Position numbers and translations under genes: made by a program | The notes under the pieces: model-generated | Seen by the model: only the letters and a program-made list of their open reading frames with translations | Database searches by the model: none | What the model was told of the DNA's origin: nothing | Source: CAYFVR01 sp964346545 | Lineage (GTDB): Bacteria > Desulfobacterota > Desulfobacteria > Desulfobacterales > Desulfococcaceae | NCBI GenBank assembly: GCA_964346545.1 | Contig: CAYFVR010000250.1 | Coordinates: forward strand, 1 to 6,945 | Direction: 5' to 3' | DNA length: 6,945 nt | Shown: positions 1-6,321 of the stretch, piece by piece | Layout of the letters: each line of letters opens with the position of its first letter | Position numbering within the stretch: the first letter of the stretch is position 1

Positions 1-24
1 CTCGGCCATTTCAATCAAACCCAC

Positions 25-45
25 GGGAACGCCCTGCCCGTTCCC
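25..45 (+). other. Small hairpin just upstream of jetC
   Basis: A perfect 7-bp stem, gggaacg (25-31) with cgttccc (39-45), encloses a 7-base loop and ends 15 bases before the jetC ATG. No T-run follows, so it is not an intrinsic terminator. If jetB ends just upstream, it would sit in or near the jetB-jetC junction and could affect mRNA processing or jetC translation. This is inference; a GC-rich stem of this size can also occur by chance. No stop codon decides where an upstream gene ends: two + frames stay open across 1-60 and beyond, and the third stops only at 77-79. Confidence 0.3.
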
Positions 46-60
46 CGAAAACGGATATCC

Positions 61-3000
61 ATGTCAAGCAATGTGCTGAACCTTCCCGAAAAGGAGCCCC
101 AAGCCGGTTTCCGGCTAAAGCGGCTGGAGATGTACAATTGGGGCACCTTCCACCGGGATGTCTGGAAGATCGCGCCGGACGGCTTCAACAGCCTGCTCAC
201 CGGCGACATCGGCTCCGGAAAGTCCACGGTGGTGGACGCCGTGACAACGCTCCTCGTGCCCCATCACCGGATCGTCTACAACAAGGCGGCCGGGGCCGAG
301 GGCAAGGAGCGGTCGCTGTATTCCTACATCCGGGGCGAATACAAAAGCGTCAAAATGGAGCTGGGGGAAAGCGGCAAGCCGGTGGCGTTGCGGGAGGACC
401 ACAACAGCTACACCGTTCTGCTGGCCCATTTCGCCGCCGACGGCCGAAAACCCGTGACCCTGGCCCAAGTCTTCTGGCTGAAGGACCAGAACCGCAACCC
501 CGAGCGCTTCTTCGTGGTGTCCGAATCGGACCTCACCATCGCGGCGGATTTCGCCGATTTCGGGACCAATATCCTGGACCTGAAAAAACGGCTGAAAAAG
601 CGGAAGGACGTCACGGTCTACGAGAATTTCAAGCGATACGGCGACAAGTTCCGCCGGCTGTTCGGGATCGAGAATCCCCAGGCCCTGGAGCTGTTCTACC
701 AGACCGTCTCCATGAAATCGGTGGGGAACCTGACCGACTTCGTCCGCCGCCACATGCTGGACGAAACCGACGTGGAATCCCGGATTTCCGACATCCGCAA
801 GAACTTCGACAATCTCAACCAGGCCCACGCCGCCGTGTTGCGGGCCAAGGACCAGATCGAGCGGCTTTCCCCGCTGGTGGCCGACGGCCGGGAACACGAA
901 GAATTGCGCGGCCGGCTGGACCATTGGGTGAACTGCCGGGAGGCGCTCCAGGGATTTTTCGCCGTCCAGAAGGAAAGTCTGTTGAAAGATGCCATCGGCC
1001 GCTGGAAGCTGGATCACCAGAATTGCGAGCACCGGCTGGAAACCCTCCGGAAAACGCTGGCGGAACTCCGGGACACCGAAAACGAGTTGAAAAACAGCAT
1101 TGCCGACAACGGCGGCCGCCGTCTGGAGGAGCTGGCCCGGGAGATTTCCCGGCGAACCGGGGAGCGGGACCAGAAGCGGGAACGGGAAAAAGCCTATCTG
1201 GAAAAGGCCCGCCGCCTCAAGCTGTCCCGGCCGGAGAAATCCGAGACCTTTTTCCACAACCGGAAAACCACCGAAGCCTACGTCGGCAAAATCGACGCCA
1301 AGCTCTCGGAACTCCAGACCCAACAGGTGGATTTCCGGATCGCCGTCAAACAGGCGGCAGCGGAGAGCGACCGGGTCCGGGAGGAGCTGGACTCCCTGCG
1401 GAAGCGCAAGACCAATATCCCGCTCAAAAATCTTCGCATTCGCCGGGAGATGGCGGAAACCCTCGGCCTGCCGGAGAGCGACATGCCCTTCGTGGGCGAG
1501 CTGCTTCGGGTGGATGAGCGGGAGAGCGAGTGGGAAGGGGCCATCGAGCGGCTGCTCCACAATTTCGGCCTCAGCCTGCTGGTGCCGGAAGCCCACTACG
1601 CACAGGTGTCCCGCTACGTGGACCGCACTCACTTGAAGGGGCGGCTGGTCTACTTCCGGGTTCGGAAAGACGCCCCGGCCGCGGCGGAAACCGAGACGGG
1701 GCCGGACGATCTGATCCGCAAAATCCAAATCAAGCCGGACACGCCCTTTTACGACTGGCTATTTGGGGAGCTGCGCCGCCGCTTCGATTTCATCTGCTGC
1801 CGGGACATGGCCGATTTCCACCGGCGGCCCCGGGCCATTACGCCCAACGGCCAGATCAAAACCGGCGGCCAGCGCCACGAAAAGGACGACCGGCACGACA
1901 TCCGAGATCGGGGCCGCTACATTCTGGGATGGCAAAACCGGGAGAAAATCCGAGCGCTGAAAGACGTTCTTGCCGATTTGGAAGCCCGGGGCGCGAAGGC
2001 GGACGATGAACTGAAAACGCTACAAAAGCACCAGAAAGGCTGGACCGCCCAACGGGACGTGTGCCGGGACCTGCTGACCTTCACCGATTACGCGGAAATC
2101 CACTGGCGACCCGCCGCCGCCCGCGTTCAGGAGCTGGAGGCGGAGCGGAAACGGATCGCGGAGGGTTCCGATCTGCTGCGGGATTTGGAGGCCCAGCGGG
2201 AAAAGGTGGTTCTGGAGATCGCGGCGCGGGAAGCGGATTACGATAAAACGCTGCCGAAACGGGGCGAGATCGAACTCCGGCTGGCCCAAGGGAAAAACCT
2301 GCTGGTGAAGGCCCGGAAGCTGGCCGCGACGGTGGACGCGGCCGCCCGCAAGTCGCTGTTCCCGAAGCTGGCGGAATTTCAGGCGGCGGCATTGGGGGGG
2401 CGGAAGCTGACCTTTGACAACGTGGACGACCGGGAAAAGGAGGTCCGTCACCACATCCAGAAGAAGATCGACGCGGGCAGCAAGAAATTGGAAGGCTTGA
2501 TGGGGCGAATTATCCGGCTCATGCAGGACTACAAGGGCCACTATCCGGCGGAGACCAGCGAGGTGGACGCGGCGCTGGAGGCCGGCCCCGAATACGCGGC
2601 CATGCTGAAAACGCTCCAGGAGGAGGACCTGCCCCGCCACGAGGCCCGGTTCAAGAATCTGCTCAACGAGGGCACCATCAACAGCATTGCCCTGTTCCAA
2701 AGCCAGCTCGCCCGGGAGCGGGAGGAGATCGAGAAGAAGATCGACCGGATCAACGCCTCCCTGGCGGACATGGAATACAGTCCGGGCACCTACATCCAGT
2801 TGATCAGCGATCCGGCCGGGGACTCCGAAGTGCGGGATTTCCGCGCCGACCTCAAGCAGTGTCTCTCCCAGGAGCTGGACGGGACCGACATCTACAACGA
2901 GCAAAAATTCCTTCAGGTGAAAAAGCTGATCGACCGGTTCAACGGCCGGGAAGGGCTGGCGGAGCTGGACCGCAAATGGACCCGGAAGGTGACCGACGTG

Positions 3001-3438
3001 CGCAACTGGTTCGTCTTTTCCGCGGCGGAGCGGTGGAAAGAGGACGACTCCGAGAAGGAATACTATTCCGATTCCTCCGGCAAATCCGGCGGGCAGAAGG
3101 AAAAGCTGGCCTACACCATCTTGGGCTCGGCCCTGGCCTATCAGTTCGGCCTGGACGACCCGTCCCGCAAATCCCGTTCGTTCCGCTTCGTGGTCATCGA
3201 CGAGGCGTTCGGGCGCGGCTCCGACGACAGCACCCGCTACGGCCTGGAGCTGTTCAAACGGCTCGATCTGCAACTGCTCATCGTGACGCCCCTCCAGAAG
3301 ATCAACATCATCGAGGACTACATCCGCGCCGTCCATTTCGTCCACAACGAGGGGGGAATGAATTCGGTGCTGAAAAACCTGACGGTGGAGGAATACCGGG
3401 AAGAAAAGGCGGCCTACCGCGAGGGCGCCCAGTCGTGA
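61..3438 (+). CDS. jetC: Wadjet SMC-like ATPase subunit JetC (MksB/MukB-like, type I)
   Basis: This 1,125-residue protein is the ATPase motor of Wadjet. With JetA (kleisin) and JetB (KITE), which are expected upstream, it extrudes DNA loops in the cytoplasm and presents small circular DNA to JetD. Walker A is GDIGSGKST at residues 48-56 (Lys54), with a likely Q-loop Gln136. Charged coiled-coil segments lie at about 285-450 and 635-770, with more helix to about 930. Between the first two is a hinge-like globular insert (about 460-630) containing a HEKDDRH stretch. The signature is KSGGQKEK (1008-1015) and Walker B is VVIDEAFG (1044-1051, Asp1047/Glu1048). The usual H-loop position reads VTPLQK (1075-1080), without histidine, as I recall for this family (COG4913-like). 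Length and both ATPase halves look complete. The ATG at 61 leaves about 20 residues before the conserved RLEMYNWGTF; only a weak acgga (51-55) precedes it, so coupling to jetB is plausible. The identification is firm; type I is inferred from JetC plus the DUF3322/DUF2220-type JetD. Confidence 0.93.
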   Translation: MSSNVLNLPEKEPQAGFRLKRLEMYNWGTFHRDVWKIAPDGFNSLLTGDIGSGKSTVVDAVTTLLVPHHRIVYNKAAGAEGKERSLYSYIRGEYKSVKMELGESGKPVALREDHNSYTVLLAHFAADGRKPVTLAQVFWLKDQNRNPERFFVVSESDLTIAADFADFGTNILDLKKRLKKRKDVTVYENFKRYGDKFRRLFGIENPQALELFYQTVSMKSVGNLTDFVRRHMLDETDVESRISDIRKNFDNLNQAHAAVLRAKDQIERLSPLVADGREHEELRGRLDHWVNCREALQGFFAVQKESLLKDAIGRWKLDHQNCEHRLETLRKTLAELRDTENELKNSIADNGGRRLEELAREISRRTGERDQKREREKAYLEKARRLKLSRPEKSETFFHNRKTTEAYVGKIDAKLSELQTQQVDFRIAVKQAAAESDRVREELDSLRKRKTNIPLKNLRIRREMAETLGLPESDMPFVGELLRVDERESEWEGAIERLLHNFGLSLLVPEAHYAQVSRYVDRTHLKGRLVYFRVRKDAPAAAETETGPDDLIRKIQIKPDTPFYDWLFGELRRRFDFICCRDMADFHRRPRAITPNGQIKTGGQRHEKDDRHDIRDRGRYILGWQNREKIRALKDVLADLEARGAKADDELKTLQKHQKGWTAQRDVCRDLLTFTDYAEIHWRPAAARVQELEAERKRIAEGSDLLRDLEAQREKVVLEIAAREADYDKTLPKRGEIELRLAQGKNLLVKARKLAATVDAAARKSLFPKLAEFQAAALGGRKLTFDNVDDREKEVRHHIQKKIDAGSKKLEGLMGRIIRLMQDYKGHYPAETSEVDAALEAGPEYAAMLKTLQEEDLPRHEARFKNLLNEGTINSIALFQSQLAREREEIEKKIDRINASLADMEYSPGTYIQLISDPAGDSEVRDFRADLKQCLSQELDGTDIYNEQKFLQVKKLIDRFNGREGLAELDRKWTRKVTDVRNWFVFSAAERWKEDDSEKEYYSDSSGKSGGQKEKLAYTILGSALAYQFGLDDPSRKSRSFRFVVIDEAFGRGSDDSTRYGLELFKRLDLQLLIVTPLQKINIIEDYIRAVHFVHNEGGMNSVLKNLTVEEYREEKAAYREGAQS

Positions 3439-4661
3439 TTTCNNNNNNNNNNNNNNNNNNNNNNNNNNNNNNNNNNNNNNNNNNNNNNNNNNNNNNNNNN
3501 NNNNNNNNNNNNNNNNNNNNNNNNNNNNNNNNNNNNNNNNNNCGCACGCCCACGGCCAAGGAGCAGTTGGAGGATTTCGCGGCGGTGCGGCGCTGGGCGA
3601 AGACGCTGTGGGAGGGCTCCAAGGACGTGGCCGGATTCGGCTACCGGCTGGAAACCCGGACGGTGAACCACCGGCGGCTGGGCCGTCAGGAACTGCCGGA
3701 TCGGATCGTGTTCGAGACGCGGGAGGATTTTCTTCGGTTCGTCGGCAAGACCGGGGAATACCGGAGGCTGGTGGCCGAATTTCGGCGGATCGTGGCGGAG
3801 CAGCCGGCGCTGGCGGAATGGCTGATGGATCGGCCGCTGACGGTGCTGAAGTACGAAGGGGAATGGGATTCGTTGCTGGCCGTTTGCCGGTTTTTTCAGG
3901 AGAATCCCCTGCCGGGCCGCTATCTCCGGGAGCTGGACATCCCCGGCGTGGACACCAAGTTTATCGAGGGACGGAAGCCGGTGCTACGGGACATGCTGGA
4001 TCGGGTCTTGCCGCCGGGGGCGATTCGGGACGATGAAGCGGGGGAAGGGCGGTACGGGTTCGAGCGGCGGTTTGGATTGCGTCACGATTTGCCGCTGATC
4101 CGCTTTCGCCTGCTGGACCCCGCGTTGCGCGACGGCATGGGGCTGACCGACATCAGCGTGCCGGTGGCGGAGTTCCGGGAATTGGATCTGCCCTGCCGCC
4201 ATGTCTTCGTCACGGAAAACAAGATCAACGGGTTGAGCTTTCCCGAGGTGTCCGGCGGAATCGTGATTTTTGGGCTGGGCTACGGCGTTCACGGCCTGAA
4301 GGACGTGCCCTGGCTGCGGGACCGGAACGTGGTCTACTGGGGCGACATCGACACCCACGGCTTCGCCATGCTCTCCATGATCCGGGGATTTCTGCCTCAG
4401 ACGCGGGCGTTTTTGATGGACGAGGAAACGCTTTTGGCGTTTGAACCGCTGTGGGGCGAGGAGCCCAAACAGACCCGAACCGAGGCCGAATTGCCGAATT
4501 TGACCGAGGCGGAACGGGCGCTGTACGAGAAGTTGTTGAACCATGCCTGGGAAGAAAATCTGAGATTGGAGCAGGAGCGGATCGGGTTTGAGTGGGTGCG
4601 GCGGGGGTTGGGGGTGGTTTTGGAAGGGTTGGAGGGGGAAACATCCCGGCGGTTTGGGTAG
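3435..4661 (+). CDS. jetD: Wadjet Toprim nuclease subunit JetD (DUF3322/DUF2220), interrupted by assembly gap
   Basis: JetD is the Wadjet effector, a Toprim-fold endonuclease related to topoisomerase VI/Spo11 that cleaves small circular DNA loaded by JetABC. The visible part (3543-4658, 372 residues) begins in the N-terminal DUF3322-type region (EGSKDVAGFGYRLE, then FETREDFLRFVGK and YLRELDIPGVDTKFIE). It runs into the Toprim part: VTENKIN (glutamate codon 4215-4217), the strand IVIFGLGYGVHGL, then WGDIDTHGF with metal-binding aspartates at codons 4344-4346 and 4350-4352, and FLMDEETLLAFEPLWGEEP. All key residues are present, so no inactivation is visible. The start chosen is GTG 3435-3437, which overlaps the jetC TGA (GTGA) and is in frame with the downstream part if the gap is 100 or 100+3n bases; this gives 408 residues, near the usual size as I recall it. 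The stop TAG at 4659-4661 lies inside the left arm of an inverted repeat, so the final residues may not be original. The hidden codons could contain a different start or a lesion. Confidence 0.9.
   Translation: MIXXXXXXXXXXXXXXXXXXXXXXXXXXXXXXXXXXRTPTAKEQLEDFAAVRRWAKTLWEGSKDVAGFGYRLETRTVNHRRLGRQELPDRIVFETREDFLRFVGKTGEYRRLVAEFRRIVAEQPALAEWLMDRPLTVLKYEGEWDSLLAVCRFFQENPLPGRYLRELDIPGVDTKFIEGRKPVLRDMLDRVLPPGAIRDDEAGEGRYGFERRFGLRHDLPLIRFRLLDPALRDGMGLTDISVPVAEFRELDLPCRHVFVTENKINGLSFPEVSGGIVIFGLGYGVHGLKDVPWLRDRNVVYWGDIDTHGFAMLSMIRGFLPQTRAFLMDEETLLAFEPLWGEEPKQTRTEAELPNLTEAERALYEKLLNHAWEENLRLEQERIGFEWVRRGLGVVLEGLEGETSRRFG
3443..3542. other. Assembly gap (100 N)
   Basis: Exactly 100 undetermined bases, a length commonly used as a placeholder when two contigs are joined by read pairs. 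The true size is therefore unknown. The gap begins 5 bases after the GTG proposed to start jetD and hides the first part of that gene. With 100 bases the two sides are in the same frame, and JetD then has a normal length, which argues that little is missing. A repeat or insertion that broke the assembly cannot be excluded. Confidence 0.98.
4584..4614 (+). other. Four-tract G-run, possible G-quadruplex, in jetD 3' end
   Basis: The coding strand has G tracts at 4584-4586, 4594-4596, 4603-4607 and 4610-4614 with loops of 7, 6 and 2 bases. This satisfies the usual G3+N1-7 pattern. Further tracts follow at 4626-4628, 4634-4638, 4656-4658 and 4661-4664. The tracts lie in the sense strand, so both the DNA and the jetD mRNA could fold. 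No function is known; it may simply reflect the G-rich codon choice of this gene end. Confidence 0.45.
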
Positions 4662-4685
4662 GGGCGCTGCTCGCCGCGCCCCGGT
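4658..4685 (+). repeat. Left 28-bp inverted-repeat arm
   Basis: Perfect reverse complement of 4782-4809. Includes the jetD TAG stop (4659-4661) and an internal 7-bp palindromic stem. Matching ends at both borders: 4657/4810 and 4686/4781 do not pair. Confidence 0.85.
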
Positions 4686-4781
4686 TCGTGGAGGAAAACC
4701 GTCCATCCATCCCGAACGAACAAAGCGGCCCCGTCCACGCAGCCCCGTTTTCCCCGGAATCGAATTCCCGTTCCCGCATTG

Positions 4782-4809
4782 ACCGGGGCGCGGCGAGCAG
4801 CGCCCCTAC
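4782..4809 (-). repeat. Right 28-bp inverted-repeat arm
   Basis: Perfect reverse complement of 4658-4685, with the same internal 7-bp stem. It lies 96 bases downstream of the left arm and marks the far edge of the element. Confidence 0.85.
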
Positions 4810-4941
4810 GATTGGGGGCTGTGCCAGAATTTGGATTTATCGGATTTTGGGAATACCGCGTTTCCTGAACTGGGATTACGGGGAATTTCATGGATTCAGG
4901 CGATTTCCGCCGAGGCAAAACGCCAGAAACTGCCGCGCCGC

Positions 4942-4981
4942 CAACCGGAACAACAACATCCCCGACAACCGGAACAACAAC
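4942..4981 (+). repeat. Short direct repeat (16-bp copies, 24-bp period)
   Basis: The sequence caaccggaacaacaac occurs at 4942-4957 and again at 4966-4981, separated by 8 bases, so about 1.7 units of a 24-base period. It contains an aac-triplet run. The period is a multiple of three, as in a remnant of a coding repeat, but no gene is supported here. Two copies are too few for a CRISPR array. Confidence 0.6.
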
Positions 4982-5200
4982 GCAGGATTTCGGGTTGTCG
5001 GCCGCCGCGCCCAGCCTCCCCCGTTTTGCCGGAGTCCGTTCATCCACGGATGGGCGGAGCGCGCCGCGGGGGGATACATGGCGCCCCGCTCCCGAGTCGG
5101 CCTCAACGGGCCGGCCAAATATCCAACCCTCCCCGGCCGGGCCGGTAGCTTCGGCGAAGGTTCGGTCGGGGAACCAAAATTCCCCCGCTGGACATCCCCT

Positions 5201-5260
5201 CTGAAATCGGATAGGGTTCTTTTTCTTACGATCGAGAAACTTTTCATCTCTCCGAAATAC
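5201..5260 (+). promoter_or_regulatory. AT-rich leader, possible promoter region of the epimerase genes
   Basis: By my count about 37 of these 60 bases are A or T, unlike the GC-rich surroundings, and the stretch ends 19 bases before the epimerase start. Such a composition dip is typical of a promoter or leader. A TATAAT-like tacgat (5227-5232) exists, but I find no convincing -35 partner at normal spacing, so no specific sigma factor is assigned. Confidence 0.25.
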
Positions 5261-5268
5261 CCACCAAC

Positions 5269-5274
5269 CGGGAG
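5269..5274 (+). promoter_or_regulatory. Ribosome binding site of the 5280 epimerase
   Basis: The cgggag element ends 5 bases before the ATG at 5280. It supports this start, which also places the conserved ALVTGGAGFIG beginning at residue 8, as expected for the family. Confidence 0.6.
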
Positions 5275-5279
5275 CGCGC

Positions 5280-6227
5280 ATGACCCCCAATTTTCAATCG
5301 GCCCTCGTCACCGGCGGGGCCGGATTCATCGGTTCCAACCTCGTGGACGCCCTGCTGGAAGGCGGCGTCGCCGTCACCGTCGTGGACAACCTGGCCAGCG
5401 GCCACAAGGAAAACCTGGCCCACGTCATGGACCGCATCGACTTCCGCGAAGGCGACATCCGCGACATGGACCTTATGATCGACGCTTGCAAGGGCCGGGA
5501 CGTGGTCTTCCACGAGGCCGCCGTGGTCTCCGTCCCCCAAACCGTGGAAGACCCCCTCGGCTCCGCCCTGGTCAACGACATCGGCACCCTTCAAGTGCTG
5601 GAGGCGGCCCGCCGGGGCGGCGTCCGCCGGGCCGTGCTGGCCAGCTCTTCCGCCGTCTACGGCGACGACCCCACGCTGCCCAAGCGGGAAGACATGGCGC
5701 CGTTGCCCAAAAGCCCCTACGCGGTGCAAAAGCTGACCGGCGAATTCCACGCCGCCCTCTACCAGGAGCTGTACGGGCTGGAAGCCGTCTGCCTCCGCTA
5801 CTTCAACGTTTACGGTCCCCGGCAGGACCCGTCCTCGCCGTATTCCGGCGTCATCTCCATCTTCATGGACAAAGCCTTCGCCGGGGAGGCCCCCAAGGTT
5901 CACGGCGACGGGGAGCAGAGCCGGGATTTCGTCTTCGTCGCCGACGTGGTGCAGGCCAATATCCGCGCCGCCTCCCTCCCCGCCGCGGCCGGCGGAAAAT
6001 TCAACGTGGGCATCGGCGAGGCCGTCACCGTCAACCAGTTGTGGGGCCACGTGGCCCGCCTGTCCGGGCTGGAACTCTCCCCGGAATACGGCCCGCCCCG
6101 CCCCGGCGACATTCGCCATTCCCTGTCCACCATCGAGCGGGCGCGGAACGTGCTCGGCTTCGAACCCACCGTCGCCTTCCAGGACGGCCTGGCCCGCACG
6201 TTGGAATGGTACCGGTCCAACCGGTAG
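5280..6227 (+). CDS. UDP-sugar 4-epimerase, WbpP-like (probable UDP-GlcNAc/UDP-GalNAc 4-epimerase)
   Basis: A 315-residue cytoplasmic extended short-chain dehydrogenase/reductase that would invert C4 of a UDP-hexose through a transient NAD+-bound 4-keto sugar, supplying Gal- or GalNAc-type units for surface polysaccharide. The NAD-binding motif is TGGAGFIG (11-18), followed by VDNLASGHKENL (35-46). The active site has the ASSSAVYG serine cluster (121-128) and Tyr147-xxx-Lys151 in SPYAVQK. Substrate-side motifs are RYFNVYGPRQDP (173-184) and HGDGEQSRDF (208-217). GDIRHSLS (276-283) places Ser281 where WbpP has its gating serine and E. coli GalE a tyrosine, favouring N-acetylated substrates. 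Length is normal and complete. The ATG has a good site, cgggag (5269-5274), 5 bases upstream. It is followed after 94 bases by another epimerase on the same strand. The fold is certain; the substrate is inferred, and plain UDP-glucose 4-epimerase is the main alternative. Confidence 0.88.
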   Translation: MTPNFQSALVTGGAGFIGSNLVDALLEGGVAVTVVDNLASGHKENLAHVMDRIDFREGDIRDMDLMIDACKGRDVVFHEAAVVSVPQTVEDPLGSALVNDIGTLQVLEAARRGGVRRAVLASSSAVYGDDPTLPKREDMAPLPKSPYAVQKLTGEFHAALYQELYGLEAVCLRYFNVYGPRQDPSSPYSGVISIFMDKAFAGEAPKVHGDGEQSRDFVFVADVVQANIRAASLPAAAGGKFNVGIGEAVTVNQLWGHVARLSGLELSPEYGPPRPGDIRHSLSTIERARNVLGFEPTVAFQDGLARTLEWYRSNR

Positions 6228-6260
6228 GGCGGATCATCCGAGACGCCGGATTCGTCCGCC
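6228..6260 (+). other. Two-part hairpin immediately after the first epimerase stop
   Basis: The outer stem ggcgga (6228-6233) pairs with tccgcc (6255-6260), and the inner stem atccg (6236-6240) pairs with cggat (6247-6251) around a 6-base loop. It starts right after the TAG stop. No T-tract follows, so it is a poor intrinsic terminator. It could stabilise the upstream message or be a remnant repeat. Confidence 0.35.
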
Positions 6261-6308
6261 CCGGACCTGTTCATCCATCGACCCCGCGGCCGCCCCGCGC
6301 CGCCTCTG

Positions 6309-6314
6309 AAAGGA
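6309..6314 (+). promoter_or_regulatory. Ribosome binding site of the UDP-glucuronate epimerase
   Basis: aaagga lies 7 bases before the ATG at 6322, a near-ideal spacing that decides this start. The preceding gap from 6228 has no obvious promoter, so co-transcription with the upstream epimerase is likely. Confidence 0.65.
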
Positions 6315-6321
6315 TCTCCCC

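Larger units (their letters stand above)
4658..4809. repeat. REP/MITE-like element with perfect 28-bp inverted termini
   Basis: The left arm (4658-4685, starting gtaggggcgctgctcgccgc) and the right arm (4782-4809, ending gcagcgcccctac) are exact reverse complements over 28 bases, separated by 96 bases. Each arm is itself palindromic: ggggcgc (4661-4667) pairs with gcgcccc (4676-4682) around an 8-base loop. This is the architecture of paired REP sequences or a small non-autonomous inverted-repeat element. The 96-base core codes for nothing I recognise. I see no clear target-site duplication at the borders. The left arm contains the jetD stop codon, so the element abuts or has intruded on the gene end. 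As RNA the two arms could form a very stable long hairpin, which might protect the upstream jet transcript or end transcription, but no T-run follows. Confidence 0.8.
4810..5279. other. Non-coding intergenic region between the Wadjet operon and the epimerase genes
   Basis: About 470 bases without a credible gene. Open frames exist on both strands, but their translations are low-complexity, rich in proline, arginine and glycine, overlap each other, and resemble no family. Contents: a short direct repeat (4942-4981); a small palindrome catcc-ac-ggatg (5041-5052); a ccggcc/ggccgg pair (5111-5116, 5135-5140); a ggttc/gaacc mini-hairpin (5159-5163, 5171-5175); and an AT-rich stretch just before the next gene. 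It may be decayed sequence at a defence-island border; that is inference. Confidence 0.6.

Noticed and set aside
138..1517. 459-codon + strand frame overlapping jetC
   Set aside because: A frame-shifted shadow rich in Gly, Pro and Arg, with no motifs, while the jetC frame carries all ATPase motifs.
115..1728. 537-codon open frame on the minus strand opposite jetC
   Set aside because: The frame is fully inside jetC, its translation is low-complexity and matches no family, and GC-rich genes routinely leave the antisense frame open.
2020..3345. 441-codon open frame on the minus strand opposite the 3' half of jetC
   Set aside because: Same reasons: it mirrors jetC codons, lacks recognisable motifs, and covers the conserved ATPase end of jetC.
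61..3438. Annotation of the large ATPase as SbcC or a housekeeping SMC/MukB
   Set aside because: The GDIGSGKST Walker A, the HEKDDRH-containing hinge region, the missing H-loop histidine and the adjacent JetD fit JetC better; SbcC would be expected beside SbcD.
4942..4981. CRISPR-like direct repeat
   Set aside because: Only two 16-base copies with an 8-base spacer and no cas genes; not a CRISPR array.
4831..5247. Possible small genes in the spacer (4831-5148 and 4890-5204 on +, 4888-5247 on -)
   Set aside because: Mutually overlapping, Pro/Arg/Ser-rich, no convincing ribosome sites or motifs.
4397..5290. 297-codon minus-strand frame across the jetD end and spacer
   Set aside because: It runs through both inverted-repeat arms and antisense to jetD motifs; no family resemblance.
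6228..6260. Rho-independent terminator after the first epimerase
   Set aside because: The hairpin is present but is followed by ccccggacctg, not a T-tract, so it is listed only as a hairpin.
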